A DNA stretch of 64,000 nucleotides from Monarcha castaneiventris obscurior (GCA_026261815.1 JAMPIT010000511.1:3147001-3211000); one strand, 5' to 3'; counted from the first letter of the stretch, positions 1 to 12,909 are shown. Program-made: numbers and translations. The notes: generated by a model from the sequence alone, not told the origin.

Positions 1-41
1 TCACATCTTCCACCTGAGAGAATTCACTCTGCTGTGGATAC

Positions 42-301
42 TATTTACAAGGGCGTGTGGAGACAAGACAACAGGGAATGGCTTCACACTGAGAGGAGGT
101 TGAGATGAGACATCAGGAAAAAATTCTTCCCTGTGAGGTTGTGGCTGCCCCTGGATCCCTGGAAGTGTCCAAGGCCAGGTTGGACGGGGCTTGGAGCAGC
201 CTGGGACAGTGGAAGTTGTCCCTGCCCATGGCAGGGGTGGGATGGGATCATCTCTAAGGTCCCTCCCAACCCAAACCATTCCATGATTCCCTGGCTCTGT
301 G
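42..301 (+). mobile_element. CR1 LINE fragment, 3' end
   Basis: A 5'-truncated copy of CR1, the dominant LINE of birds. From 42 it follows the 3' untranslated part of CR1: a 'tttacaagggcgtgtgg' start, 'ttcttccctgtgagg', 'gtggctgcccctggatccc', the 'cttggagcagcctgggaca' block, and a 3' end reading 'cccaacccaaaccattcc' then 'atgattcc'. Nothing of the reverse transcriptase frame is present, so the copy cannot move by itself. The 5' limit is uncertain by about 40 bases because the sequence before it is too diverged to place by eye. Confidence 0.85.
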
Positions 302-3117
302 ATAACTGATCAGCAGCAATGAAAGGAAAGAGACCATTTGGATTATAGGAATTAAAGCTTTAGAAAGGAGTAAGATAAGAAAAAAGGAAAAAATTGAAAA
401 GATATCGACTATTCTGAAGCAAACAAAAGCCACTATAGATAAACAATGCAGCCCAAACTTCTCCTTCCAGTGCTCTGACAGATAAACAGCAGCCTCCAAT
501 AATTAATTGTGTCCTGGCACAGCTGAATGAGCCACCATATGGGAGTGGTGACAAAACAACCTCTGTTTTTTGGTGGCAAATTGTGCAAATCGTCGACTCA
601 GTCTGAAGCTGAGAACTGACACACCTCACTCCTGCTCTCATAACAGAGCAGACAAATCTGTGAGGGACAGGGTTCTTTGGGGGCACTGAAAATCACTCCA
701 TGCAGAATTTGGGGTTTGATGCAGGTGAGAATTCACACACTGAGAGGAAGCTGCTGGGGGAAGCCCAGGAGCTGTGGTTACCTCCCTTGTGCTGACTGAG
801 GCTGCAGCAATGGCTTTGTCACCCTCACGCCCAAGGAGGAGGTGGCAGCATGGCCAAAGGGGAAGGGACTTGAAGGAGCACTGCAAAGGATCCTTGGGAA
901 TGGACTTTGCAGGGCTGGTGGCAGAGCAGGAGCTGCAGGAAGGAGAGGGAACGTCAGCCCAGCTCAGTCCTTGCACTGACTTTCTGATTCTCCACGAGCA
1001 CTGAATTTACTCATTTTATTTTCTCTAGAGGTATCCATTAATAATTGCGCTTGAAATTGCTGAAGAAAAACGATACAGCAAAGCCAAGGAAGCGTCTTGG
1101 AGAGGGTCCAGCCTGGCAGAGCTGAGATGCAAATGTGGAGCGACTCTTGCGGGGTTGGGTCGGACATAAATCCACAATAGCTCAATTAAAGCTGCTCCCA
1201 GTTCACACCACAGACAGGGAGCCGTGCTCCAGTTCTGGGACTGATCCTGAATTTTACCCTGAATAAAAGACAGGCCCTTGGAGAACAAAGTCCTCTGAAA
1301 TCCTGGCACTCTCTCCCTCCACGCTCACAGCTCTCCCCTCCTCTGCTTTTTCATTTCAAATGAGACAAAGCACCACTGTCAATTTGGCAGCCAATGATGC
1401 CCTTAAAGCCACCTGCCCCTGGTTCCATCCCTCAGCCTCAGCCCCAGGCAGGACCACACACACCTGGAGCTGCAATTATGGGATGAGAGTGAGGGAAGTG
1501 CTGGGGTGGGAGTGCTCATCCTGCCCCCAGAGCTTCCTTGGCTAAAGGTCACTTGGGAGCAGAAGGAGGCTCTCACTGACCCCCAGCGATGCCATCCCCA
1601 CTCTGAGGGCAGTGTAGGATGGGTGTAATGGGCCCAGGCCGTGCAGATGATTCAGCAGTGCAGTCTCTCCCTCTGTAATGAATTCCTTCTAACTCCCAGC
1701 CTCTTCCCTCCAGGAATCCCCCAAACACCTTTAATTTAGAAGTGCCATAATCTACTCGCCTTCTGCTGTCTCTTAAAGTTGATTTCCTCCTCGGTGCTTT
1801 GCAGCCATGACATTTTCACGGCACTGCCTGTTCCTTTTGCTTGGATCACTTTGGGATGAGGAGCCACAGGCCTCCGTCTCTGCTCTGGTCCTCCCTCCTA
1901 TCAAGGTCCTGACATGGATTGCTTTTGAATTTCCTGCTTTTTTTCCCCAACTCAAAGACACAGAAACTGCTGCCAGGGACTGGCACATTCCCATCTATCC
2001 CAAGCATCGTTGGAGTTTATGGGCTCACTGTACAGGAAGAAATTAGGTAATAATAAAAAATACACACCAAAAATACTCGGCTGTAACAAAAATTGATCCT
2101 GCCCTATGGGATATTTTAGTGCCTCATTATGGCACCCAGACCTCACAGAATGGCTTCAGTGACAGCAGAGGGTTTTTAAACAAACCAGTGGAGACTTGCT
2201 GACTCCAGGGCTGTGAATCCTGGTTCCCCCACTGACTTCCAACCCAGTTCCCACATCGTGCTCAGCAGCCCTTCCTTCTGCAAAGGTGTTTCCCATCCCA
2301 CAGGAACTTCTGCCATCAGGGAAACAAAATGTTTTCTTTGGTCCTTCTTTTGAAAGGGTCAGGGAGAGGATGACAGAAGACAGAGATGTGAATCCAGGGC
2401 CACTGGGAATGTCTAAACATGATTTAGGAAGAGAAGTGTTTGGGTTCAGGTCATGGAAGAGGCACTATGCTGAATTTTCGCCCTTGTATTTGTTGGTCTT
2501 TCCACGCAGGTCAGTCACTGCCAGTGAAATCAGAGCTCTTTTGGCACAGTCCCCTTGTCCTTCCTCACGTCTTTTACGACAATGCCAGCACAGGACTCCT
2601 GGAAAACACAACCTCTGGCTCTCAGAGCACTGCAGACCTCCGGCTCTCCATCCCAGCCCAGCGGGGACCCAGGCCTCTTGTTCTGCTCAGATAATCCGAG
2701 GTGCCTACTCCAGCTCTACACCTAATGTGGCATGTGTCTCCAGGAGATTATTTGAAGTGGTTATTTTTACTCCTGGAACCTTCAAAGGCAGAGTTATTAA
2801 GTGTATTTAAAAGGAAGAACGGGTCCAGATAAAGCGGGGATGTAATTAGTTACAAGCTACTGTACTTTGATGACAAAGCAGCATTTCTGTGGAGCAGCAG
2901 CTCGGTGGGGTGTGCTAATTACTGATAGCAGTCACAGCCGGGGGAAGCCTGACACTCCTCTGATAAAGCAGAGCTGTCCACAATGCCACGGGCTGGGTTT
3001 AACTCGTGGGGTTTGAGCCAAAGCCTGGATTCCGTAAAATTCACCGAGTGTTGGAAAGGGCAGAGGGGAATAAACCCCCAACTTTCACTGTAGTGGGAGG
3101 CCAGGTTACAGCCCAGG
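302..3117. other. single-copy sequence, no gene recognised
   Basis: About 2.8 kb without a repeat or gene I can name. The longest open stretch (2286-2810, plus strand, 174 codons) shows no domain, signal peptide or family resemblance, and another plus frame overlaps part of it. Positions 2820-2960 are richer in AT-type words (TAATTAG, GCTAATTAC, two GATAAAG-like words) than their surroundings, as is common in regulatory DNA, but this is only a weak visual impression. Confidence 0.55.
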
Positions 3118-3537
3118 GTCCTTGAGGAGGGACACCAAGATGATCAAGGCGATGGAGCAGCTCTCCCATGAGGAGAGGCTGGAAGAACTGGGGTGGTTCG
3201 GCCTGGAGAAAAGAAGGCTCCAGGGTGATCTAATGGTGACTTCCAGGACCTGAAGGAGCCAACAAGAAATATGGAGAGAGACAATTTACAAGGTCCTGGA
3301 GGGACAGGACACAGGGAATGGCTTCCCACTGCCAGAGGGCAGGGATGGATGGGATGCTGGGAAGGAATTCTCCCTGTGAGGGTGGGCAGGCCCTGGCACA
3401 GGGTGCCCAGAGAAGCTGTGGCTGCCCCTGGATCCCTGGCAGTGTCCCAGGCCACGCTGGACGAGGCTTGGAGCAGCCTGGGACAGTGGAAGGTGGCACT
3501 GGATGAGCTTTAATGTCCCTTCCAACCCATGATTCCG
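3118..3537 (+). mobile_element. CR1 LINE fragment, ~420 bp
   Basis: A longer CR1 3' piece. It begins in the 'gaggagggacaccaagatga' segment, passes 'gttcggcctggagaaaagaa', then the 'gtgcccagagaagctgtggc' block, and ends at 'cccttccaacccatgattcc'. Relative to neighbouring copies it lacks part of the 'tgcccatggcaggggtgg' segment just before the 3' end (after 'acagtggaaggtggcac'), so it carries an internal deletion or belongs to a slightly different subfamily. Non-coding remains. Confidence 0.9.
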
Positions 3538-5929
3538 GAAGAACCCGCTCTCTTTCCTGATGCAGCTTCTCCCTGGCTCGGAGCATTCCCCCAGCTGAGC
3601 CCTGTAGGGGCTGGAGGGTCCCCACCAGGCTGGGAATTACATCAGGTTTGACTCAGCCTTGCTGATGTCAGGGGAAGGCTTTCAGAGACTTGGGTTTGGC
3701 TCTGTCCCTAAATCAAACCAGGCTCCTTGGCCCACAAGAAGATCGATGATGAATTGCAGACAAGTGGAAAAGGAAAGGGCTGGATCTGTACAGAGAGAGA
3801 GGAGCTGCTGGCAGGAGGCACGGGAGGTTTTTGGGGTGGGGAAGATGCAGAAACAAGTAATTAGGGTCAGCTTTAAAAATGGCTTGATGAACTGCAGAGG
3901 TGCTGGCCAGCTGGGGGACACTGAGGTGGCTGGAGGGGGAGACATGAGCTGAGAGCCACAAAAGCAGAGGCAGCAACACCCTGAGGGGGCTCAGCTCTGC
4001 TCCTCGAGCTCCTGGGAGCCCTGCAGAGCAAAACAAGTGTGAGTGTGTCACCAGGAGAGTGCCCGTCCCCATGGACTGCCAGCCTGGCACAGGGAGCTCA
4101 CGGCAGCCCCAGGAGAGCCACCAGCACGAGCCAGAGCCCCCAAACCCCGCTGCGAGCTCACCTGGAGAGTGGGGAGAGGAGCAGAACCTCCCCAAGGCCT
4201 TTCCCTTGCAGAGTCACCCTGAAAACATCACAAGTGGAGCAGCCACTGCTCACCTGGCAGCCAGGTGTGTGTTAGGGGGAGGACAGCTGTGCCAGGGGTT
4301 TTGATGAACCAAGGAATAAAAATCCCCCAAACTCCACTAAACCAAAATATCAGAGCAGCCCTGTCAGGATTGATGGGATCACAGTTCCCAGCAGGGCGTC
4401 TTTGCTCCCCAGGCTAACGACCCTGGAGTGATAAAATGAAATTATCTCTCTATTCTGTTGCTGAGGTGACTTTTTCCACTTATCAAAGTGATGGGCTTTC
4501 ATTGCAGTTTTGATAGGTTGGAGTTGTTTGGCCTCTCTGGGAGGACCTGAGGGTCTAAGGGCTGTCTTATAACTCAGTTTCACATCTTCAGAGTTCACCT
4601 TCTTCCTTCTAGGAGCTGCCTTCTCTTAAATCCAACTCCCAACACCAACTGGTGGTGACTGAACAGCCACTCTGCAAACACTGAGGTGCAAACCTTTCAT
4701 CCAAGAGACATTTAAAGCCAAAACCCTGAGCTGGATGAGCACAGGACAGATCCATGGCTCCCAGTGCCACTGCACTCACTCTGAAGCAAGGGACTGTCTC
4801 TCGGAGGGGCAGGTGAGCCATGGAAGTGCAGTGTCCACAGGCGGTCAGGAAAATCCAAACCCTGGACAGCTCTCTTATCATCACATCCACCTCAAAGTGC
4901 AGATTTTTCACCCAGAAGTCAGATGACACTGTCCACACACAGTGTACCTGTGGAGCAGAGCACGGGAGTGGAGCTTTAGGACCATTAGGACTGAAATGGG
5001 AACTTTCACTGGCACCAGAACATGGAATTTCCCCTGAGCATCACTTGCATGGACCAAAGCCTGATGTTTGTGTTGCTTCCTCTGCCATTCATACATTTCC
5101 AGGAAAGTAAATTGTCCATAATGTCTTTCTGAGTTCCTTAAATGCAATTATCTCCTTGCAGACTCTGTTCCTAAGAACTTGTATTGTTTCTCCCACTCAC
5201 CTGAAGAGGTGACAACAAATTCCTTGACACTGGGGCCCCTCAGCCACAGACAAGGCAGGATCTGGAAATTTCTTTTGCCACACCAGTGATTTTCCACACC
5301 AGATTTCCCAGTGCAGGGAAGACAAGGAAAATGGGCACCATTTCCATATTTATTGACAAATTCAATTTACAGGCTGGTTCCCACTTTGGAGAGAATATAA
5401 ATTTCCTCTCTCTGCGTATCAGTCTTTAGCAGTCGCTGGCGATGATGATTTCTGTGCCTGCAGACACTTTTACACCGGCTACAGCACATTTATCTGTAAC
5501 ACTTCTGAAAGAAAACGCCATTAAAATCCCCTCTTTAGCAGCGAGCTGTAAATTAGCTGTTACTGAGCAGACACGGGGTAAAAGCAAACCTTGGGTGTGT
5601 GTTTATGGCTCTGTGTCGTGTCTGGGCCAGCTGAGCCCCCGATCTCACCCGGAGCCTGACAAGCATTTGACTCCCTCGCCCTCCTCGTGTTGAAGTGGGT
5701 GAGAAAAAAAACAGAGAAGGTTCTGGCAGGTTTTATCTGACAATTTTAGAGCACTTGACAAATAACAATTAATTCCAAGGCTCTGCAAGTCAAAGTGCTC
5801 GTGAGCAACCTTGTGAGCACAGCCCTGCTGGGTGTAAGTTACACCAGCACAGCTACAGAGAGCAGGTTTGGGGTTGGGGTGCAGGGACAAGGGGATGCCA
5901 GAGAAATTCTGTTTCTGCTTTGTTTCTTC
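3538..5929. other. single-copy sequence, no gene recognised
   Basis: About 2.4 kb with no named repeat. Positions 5340-5600 are AT-richer, with 'tattgacaaattcaattt', 'gagaatataaatt' and several TTAGC/TAAATTAGC words, and resemble conserved non-coding DNA in texture. Open frames here overlap each other on both strands and none looks like a known protein. I see no promoter or splice pattern that would define an exon. Confidence 0.5.
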
Positions 5930-6129
5930 TGGGAAATTCTTCTCTGGGAGGGTGGAGAGGGGCTGGAATGGATTTCTCAGAGAAGCTGTGGCCGCTCCAT
6001 CCCTGGGAGTGTCCAAGGTCAGGTTGGGCAGGGCTTGGAGCAACCTGGGACAGTGGAAGTGTCCCTGCCCATGGATAATCTGGATAAACCTTGAGGTCCT
6101 TCCAACCCAAACCATTCCGTGGTTCTACG
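5930..6129 (+). mobile_element. CR1 LINE fragment, 3' end
   Basis: A short CR1 3' end: 'ttctctgggagggtggagag', 'tctcagagaagctgtggc', 'gtccaaggtcaggttgggca', and the terminal 'ccttccaacccaaaccattc' followed by a degenerate 'cgtggttctacg'. The 'tgcccatgg' block runs into 'ataatctggataaacc' instead of the usual 'caggggtggaactgg', so it has drifted or lost a few bases there. Confidence 0.82.
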
Positions 6130-7266
6130 AAAATTCAGGACTCTCAGCTTCACAATGTGATGCTTTTTTTGGAAAGCATTTCTTCCCCACCTCCTTTTGC
6201 ACTCCAGCGGTGGAAAGGTTCCTTCACCTTTGTGTTTACAAAGTGAGTGTGGGAACAGAACCCCTCAAGGCCAAAAAAACAAACAAACAAAAAGTAATAA
6301 AATTAAAACAAAGAATCCTTTCTGTTCATTTTAACATTTTAACTCCCTGTTGTGCACTCACTTCATGATGGCAGGACTGCTCCGCTATGTGTTCGTTTTC
6401 TTAATAGTTGGATTGTGATGCCAACAAGGACGCAGAATAAATGAGGTTTGTTTTTTCTTAATATCATAGATGGCTCTTCAGCTGTAGAAACTGGCACTGC
6501 TCCTCCAGAGTTGTCAGAGCCAAAGTACGCTTACTCAGGGGCTGGCCTTGGGACAAAAATATCTTTTTAATTTCCATCTTACTTCAGGAAGAGCCTTAAA
6601 AATGCCCCTTTCTGCCCACATGCTGCAGTCCCAGCAGAGCATTTAGTTTTGCTGGTGGCTCTGGCCAGTGGCCATCACACACTGCTAAAGAATGAGGGTA
6701 GTTCTGTATGTTGCAACCAGATCTGGAGAATTTGGGGGTATCCAGGGCAAAGCCAGGCCAGGCTGCTGTCCCAAAGCTCAGCCCTCTGCACCCTGTGAGA
6801 CAGAGGGGCTGTGCAGAGCCACAACTGTGCTCATTTCCACTCTGAGGGGGCTGGAGGGACCTCCCCACTTCTCAAACTGTTATTTCCTTTAACTGGAAGA
6901 TGCATCCTGTATTTGTCTAGCACGAAACCAATTATCAGCTAGCCTTGGAACCCGCTATTTGCTGTGCATCAGTGCTCATTTAGTTGTCTCTTTGCTGACT
7001 GGCCATGCAGCAAGTGGGAGAGGGGAAAACCTAAACCTACCAGGAGATTAATGACAGGCTGCAGCAGAACAGATGTGTGCGAATAGCAAATGAGGCCACT
7101 CCAAGCTTCCTAGAAAAGCAATGGCAAAAGGCTTTGCTGCAGCAGAAGAGACCAGCAGAGGCAGAGGGGCTGAGGGTTACAGGTGTGAGACCCCATCTCC
7201 ACTCGGTGGGCACTGCTGCACTCGGAGACAGCAAAACCAAATAGGAGATCGGCTCCAGACTGGTGA
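6130..7266. other. single-copy sequence, no gene recognised
   Basis: About 1.1 kb with no gene. It contains a small A-rich patch with CAAA units at 6273-6293. AT-rich words near 6400-6480 and 6890-6990 (for example 'accaattatcagctagcc') are unexplained. The open frames are short and overlapping. Confidence 0.5.
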
Positions 7267-7745
7267 AATCACAGGATCATGGAACGGATTGGGTTGGAAG
7301 GGACCTTAAAGCCCATCTTGGGGACACCCTCCACTAGACCAAGTTGCTCCAAGTCCTGTCCAAACTTCTGTGAAACTCGCTGGGCTCAGGCCCTGCCCGT
7401 TCCTCTGGTGCCACTGCTGGGCCCTGGAGCAGAGCCTGGGCCCTGCCCTGACCCTCCCTGCACCCAGGGACAGCCAAGGACAGCCAGGGGCACCCAGGGA
7501 CAGCCAGGGACAGCCAGGGGCACCCAGGGGCACCCAGGGACAGCCAGGGGCACCCCGGGGCACCCAGGGGCACCCAGGGAAACTCAGGGACACCCAGGGA
7601 CACTCAGGGCTGAGGCCCCTCTCAGCATCTACTCAGCCCCAGCTCCCTCAGCCTTCCCTGGGCAGGGAGATGCTCCAGGCCCTTCCTCATCTCCAGAGCC
7701 TCCGCTGGCCCCACCCCAGGAGCTCCAGGCCCCCTTGTCCTGAGG
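7267..7745 (-). mobile_element. CR1 LINE fragment interrupted by a minisatellite
   Basis: Reverse-strand CR1. It opens with the reversed 3' end ('aatcacaggatcatggaa', 'gggttggaagggaccttaaa', 'ctagaccaagttgctccaag') and resumes after 7610 with the upstream CR1 segment ('cagccccagctccctcag', 'gagatgctccaggccc', 'ttgtcctgagga'). Between them sits an array of 10-bp units (7461-7609). The order of the two CR1 parts is correct, so one insertion was probably interrupted or internally expanded. The stretch 7386-7460 is too diverged to assign with confidence. Confidence 0.7.
7461..7609. repeat. minisatellite, ~10-bp units inside CR1
   Basis: About 15 units of 10 bp alternating between two forms, 'cacccagggg' and 'acagccaggg', with a few variants ('actcaggg', 'accccgggg'). 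The plus strand is C- and A-rich with G runs. It keeps long frames open on both strands because it has few T's and almost no stop words, so frames through it are not evidence for protein. Confidence 0.92.
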
Positions 7746-9944
7746 AGTTTCATCCTTAAATATGCCCCAAGGATTCATTTGCAGCCACAGTGATGCCAAC
7801 CCCACGTGTCCCCAAGCACCCCGAGTGTGACAGCCCCAGAGCAGTCTGGCAGCCTGAGCAAGGCGCAGCACCAGGACAGATGTTTGAGCGTCTTTCTGCT
7901 TCCTCTGGGCTCAATTCACACTCTGAGGGGGCGGAGGGAGCAGGCTCACAGCTCCCTTCCCGTGCTGGAAATGAAAAAAATCGGAGGCTTCTCAGTCTGG
8001 CAAGACAGCTCTGAGAGATGTTGAGCTGTCAGCACGGGAGATGTCTCCAGGTGCCAGGCTGCCATCAGCAAGCTGTGACACAGGGACAGGGGGATCTGCT
8101 CTGATTTGCCCTCCTAAATCCAGGGTGACTCTGCTGCACCCAGGGCAGGGCCAGTCCTGGCCATTTCAGCACAAATCCCCACAGATTCCCAGATCAATTC
8201 AATTCTTGCCCTTCAGGGAATAAGGAGTGAGGAGAGTCCATGGGCTCTGCTGCTTCTCCTACAAACGAATCCAACCTCCTCAGCCACAGGGGGTGAACAC
8301 AAGGGGGACACACAGCTCTGGCCATTGCTGCTTTGTCACCTCAGCCAGAAAATAAACAAACAAACAAACAAACAAACAAATAAATAACCTAAAGTCTTCA
8401 CTGAAAATCTAAAAAGATACCCTAAAGCCAGGCTGGCATTCACTGAGGCCTCTGCTCACAGCCTGGGCCTGTGAAGTGTTGGGATTGCTGGTGGCTGGCA
8501 CTGCTGGGGAAGAGCCAAGAGCTGGGCTGGGGAGGCAGAGACGCCAAGGAAAGGCAGAGCAGCAGCATCACACCTTCCTCACACCTTCCTCGCACCTCCA
8601 GCACATCTCCATCAATCACACCTTCCTCAATCCCATCTCCAGCCAGAGCAGGGTGAGCACTGACCTGTGCTCAACAGGCAGGAACAGGCCTGGAGATGCC
8701 CAGTTTTCCTCCTTTCCATCCTCCTCCCCATCAGCCACGGGCAGCCCTTGCTCCCGATGGATATTCCAGCCCGGGACATCCTCCAGGGTGGGCTCAGGCC
8801 GTACCTGCAGGACCCAAGGTGGACATTCTCCAGCACCATCTGCTGGTTTTATTTCTATTCACAGGCGAGTGACACCGCAGCCACTCGGAGAGGGAGGAAC
8901 TCGTGTGCCACCTGCACCAGGACCACGCAGGTGTTTTCCTGTGAAAAACAACAGGTTTTGTTAAATGACATGTTTTACCTGAGCAAATGTTGCTGCTCGT
9001 CCGCATTTTTCAGTGTGGGATACTCCCATGTGAGAAGAAAATGTAAATTCTCACTGTATTTTCACTTTGCTGCTTCTTGAGAATTATAAAATGAATTATT
9101 TTGATGATCTGGAAAAGCAATAAAGGGAGAATTTTGTGTTTTCTTTTCTTCTTTTTTTTTGGCAGAAACTGTTTGCTGAATCTGACCCAAATTCCCAGAC
9201 AGCTTTGCCTCCTCCACTCCGAAACTGCATTTCTGGTGAGTAAACTCTTTGTCACCCAAATTACCCAGGTCTGCTGCTGCCACTGAGCCACCCTCTCCGA
9301 GCAGAGTTCAGCCTGCCCGCTCCTGCTGGGCAAAACAAAGGGTTTAATTAGGGATTAATTCCCTTGGAGCTGAGGAGGGGAGGGAGGGGACATTTTCAGG
9401 CAGTGCTGCTATCAGGAGGGCTGTCTGCAGCTCAGCCTATGCATGGAATTCTCTCCTTCCCTGAGCATTACGGCTGTGGCTCAGCCAGTGCATCACACAA
9501 ATCCTGATTCTTTTCCCTCAGTCCTTCTCAGTGCACGAAGCTGAACAAAAATCCAGAATGCAGGCATGGAATTGGAAGAGAAAGTTCAGTTTACAGTTCA
9601 GTGCCTCCCCTGGATGCTGCCACAGGTGAACCCAGCCCAGCATCCCCATCCCCACAGGGAGATTTATGGTTGGACTGGAGGTGAAACATTGCAACTCTCA
9701 GGATACTCAAGCACAGAAATAAATCAGCGAGGGACAGCCCAGAGGTTGAGGAAGAGGCAACAAACTCTGCCCACTTCTCTCTCGGGCAATGTAGCTGAGC
9801 CCTTCTCAAGCCCATATTTTATTCACCATTTCACCTCCACCTGGGGACATCCCACATTTTCCAAACAGGAGAACTTTAAGTACAGCTTAGACAAGGAACC
9901 GTCCAAAAGGACTTTATTGGGTTGTATGAACCAAAATTCCAATG
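7746..9944. other. single-copy sequence, no gene recognised
   Basis: About 2.2 kb. It holds a CAAA microsatellite (8351-8387), a short imperfect array of 'cacaccttcct' words at 8569-8630 and a T-run near 9151-9160. The open frame 8476-8964 (162 codons) and those beside it resemble no family I know. I see no RNA gene here. Confidence 0.5.
8351..8387. repeat. (AAAC)n/(AAAT)n microsatellite
   Basis: About nine tetranucleotide units, AAAC in the centre with AAAT at both edges. Arrays of this kind often begin at retroposon A-tails, but no element is recognisable next to it. Confidence 0.95.
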
Positions 9945-9950
9945 CTGAAC

Positions 9951-10622
9951 TGTTGGAATCCAAGGCACACCTCTGGCTGCCCTGGGAGCTCAGGGCACGC
10001 CTCGGGCTGCCCTGGGGGGTCAGGAGCCCCAGCAAGGGGGTCCCAGACCCTGGCAAGAGCCCAGAATGGCACCGGCTTTGACCTCAGCCTATGGGAAAAG
10101 TTACCAACACTGCCAGAAACATTGCAAGCCACCAGAGTGTGAAAATGAGTAGTGGTTTAGTATTTTACAAGGTAAAAAAATAGATTTTAGGGTTTTTAAT
10201 ATGAGGACGAAGGGTTTAAGATGGAGGATTTTGGGTGTTGCCCTGTTCTTCTTCTCCTTCTCCTCCATCTTCTCTGGTGCTGGTGGCACAAAATGATTGG
10301 TAGAATGAAAAAGAGGTAGAAATTCCGTGTCTAGAACAGGTGCAAATGAATTGGTACAGAACAGTAACTAATAAATGCATTGTGAAGAATGGTTGGATGA
10401 TGGAAAGGGCACAGAAAGGCCGGGACAGCCCAGGGCTGGGCAGTGCCCGCTCGGACTCGGCTGCATCAGATGTGCGGCCGGAGCTGAGAGCTGGCAGAGA
10501 GAAGGAGAAATAAACAACTTGAAACAACATCTGCAGCCGTTTCTCATCTGCTGGGGCTCGAGGTAAAGCTCCCCAGAGGTGAAGATAAGAACCAGCATTT
10601 GTGTGGAGTACAAACTCCCACA
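9951..10622 (+). mobile_element. solo LTR, probably ERVK-type (6-bp target duplication)
   Basis: The element starts TGTTGG at 9951 and ends CCCACA at 10622. It is flanked by the identical 6-mer CTGAAC (9945-9950 and 10623-10628). TG...CA ends with a 6-bp target duplication are the known signature of class II (ERVK-like) retroviruses. Inside are a pyrimidine-rich stretch (10240-10275) and AATAAA at 10509-10514 upstream of the 3' end, as expected for the R/U5 region. No gag, pol or env sequence remains, so this is a solo LTR left by recombination between the two LTRs of a provirus. At 672 bp its length is plausible. The family assignment is inference from the duplication size. Confidence 0.75.
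10509..10514 (+). promoter_or_regulatory. AATAAA polyadenylation signal of the LTR
   Basis: AATAAA lies 108 bases before the LTR 3' end, in the usual place for the retroviral poly(A) signal near the R/U5 boundary. It supports reading this LTR on the plus strand. Whether it still works is unknown. Confidence 0.5.
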
Positions 10623-10628
10623 CTGAAC

Positions 10629-12909
10629 CTCCATCCCCACCACCCTTCCCTGAAGCCGGGCACAGGAACCAGAACAGGGACGCTTCACACGCTGCGACGG
10701 CAGCGAGCACGGGAGGCACCGAGGAGCAGAAAAGCAGGTCAAGAGGCAGGACTCAGGATAAATAAAGTCACTCCATAGGAGGACTCTTCAAGAGGGACCC
10801 CAGAGTGCTGTCACTGCAGGGATCAGCTGCTCCACACATGGTCTCCAGCCCTCCTCCCCTTTGAGCCGGAGCAGGGAACGCTGCCCAAAGAGAAGCCTTG
10901 CCTTTAATCTGAGGCGAAACTGAGATCTTCTCATGTCACAGGAGACTTCGCACACAATAGGGATGAATAAAGGATAAGAAAAAAGTGGATGGGCCTAAAC
11001 AGATGGATTCTATATTGGCATTAAAAGTCAAACCTCATTTTTCATCCAGTCCTGCCCGTAAAGCACTTCCGATGGAATCCGCTCAACACAGTCGCTCCTA
11101 TTTTACCCTGTGTTAGTAAATCTTCCTTTGTGACAAGGCTGGAGATAGCAATCACTAACCTCTCCGCTCCATTCTTCCTTCACAGGCCTTCTTTTGAGGG
11201 GAATAAAGAAGAGCTCGCAGGAACAGGAGAAAAATGGGTTGATCTATTTTGCCATTAAAGCCGAGCTTGGCTTGGGGTTATCGTCAAAGCTGTTCCCCAG
11301 CGAAAAGCACATCTCACTCCTCCTCACTCCCAGCCCTGCTGCTGGCGTACATCAAACCCACCAAGCTGAGAAGGCAAAACAAGATTACCCCGTCCTAATA
11401 AATATTGATCACCTTACAAGTCCTTCTTTTAAAGTCCTTAATTAAACCAACACCCAACTTTGCCTGTTCCCCGTAGAAGGGGATCAATATTTTATCATGA
11501 GTGCAGCCAGAAGGAAAGAGCCTGGTGTTCTGCTGCTGTGAATTGCCCACCCTGTGTGTTCCAGGGGGGCTCAGGAGACCCGGTGAGACCCAGCCCCTGC
11601 CTTGGAGCTGTGTTTGCTCCAGCTCAACCAACACCAGGAGCTGGAGGGACTCACCAAGAGCAGAGCCAGGCTTTTGAGCACCCACTCTCAGCACAAGCAG
11701 ATCAATGAATCCCTGATAGGTGGCGTGATCAGCTCCCAAGGGCACAGGAAGAAGGCAGGCAGGCAGGGAGACTTTCCCAAAGCCCACCCCGGTGCTCAGC
11801 ACTCCTGCACTCCCAGAGAAGGCCCGTGCACTCTCCTCACCCCCATTTGTACCTCTTTAGCCCGAGAAGGAGTCGCAGCTCGCACTGTTTGACAGGAGAT
11901 ATTCCAGGTGTTGTCATGGCAATGATTTATGCAGGAATTAGTCACTGCAGCACTGCTACAATAGACTGAAGAACAATAGGAAAAACCACACATTTCCAAG
12001 TTCCTGTGATACAGAGGCTGAGGGTTGGGGAAAAGAGATTAAATTCCTTTCACCCCTCTGATTCCGGTGGTGACATTTAAACAGCTCAGGGACAAGTCAG
12101 TGCCTAATCACGAGTGTTATTAATAGCAATGTGACAATAACCCAAACTTCATATTAAACTCAGCTGGCAGTTGCAATTGTATATTCACTACTGGCCCATT
12201 TCTGAATTAATTGGGGATTGAGTAACAACTGGAGCAGAGAAGAAATTATTACATTTGCATTGTTATATAATGAGGAAAGAATCAGAGTTTACTGGCACCG
12301 GGGTGGTTTATCCCATGGGCCCCGCTGCTGTCAAAAGTTCTGCTGACTGTTTTAAGCCATGGATCCGTGCTAGGCTATATTAAGCTTCAGCAAAAGGAAA
12401 AAAAATCACCTAAAACTGTAAGAAAGAAAAAAGTTCAAAGTGAGCATTCAGAAGTTGGGAAACTCCAGTGCTGAGACTGAACCATCTGAATTCCCACTTT
12501 GTTATTACTTACTGGAATATGGTTTTCACTGAAGGATGTTGTGGTTCATGTGTATCGAAGTTTTGGCAAAGGCACGAGCCAGGTCAAGCAGGGCTGGCAC
12601 TGAGATTTAAAACCAGTTAGAGCTTCTGCCTGTAATCCAGGGAATCCTTCCTGACTCCCACATGCTGATAGCCCCATCACTGCTCCCTGCATTACAGGGC
12701 ATTACCCTCACGGTTCCCACCCCTTTGGAATCGGCTCTGACACTCGCAACAGGCAGGGTCAGAGCAGAACAAAACCAACCAAAGATGTGAAAAGGTTCTT
12801 TAGAGCTGAACTTGGAAATCTGCACCTCCCAGTCTTCCTGCTCTCAGGGACTCGGGGTTCTCTTCTCCTCTTAATACCCGGAGCCTCAGATGGAATTTTC
12901 TCATTTTCA
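10629..12909. other. single-copy sequence, no gene recognised
   Basis: About 2.3 kb. Positions 12060-12330 are AT-rich, with 'tattaatagcaatgtgac', 'tctgaattaattgggga' and 'acatttgcattgttata', and have the texture of a conserved non-coding element. No ORF here resembles a known protein and no transposon is evident. Confidence 0.5.
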
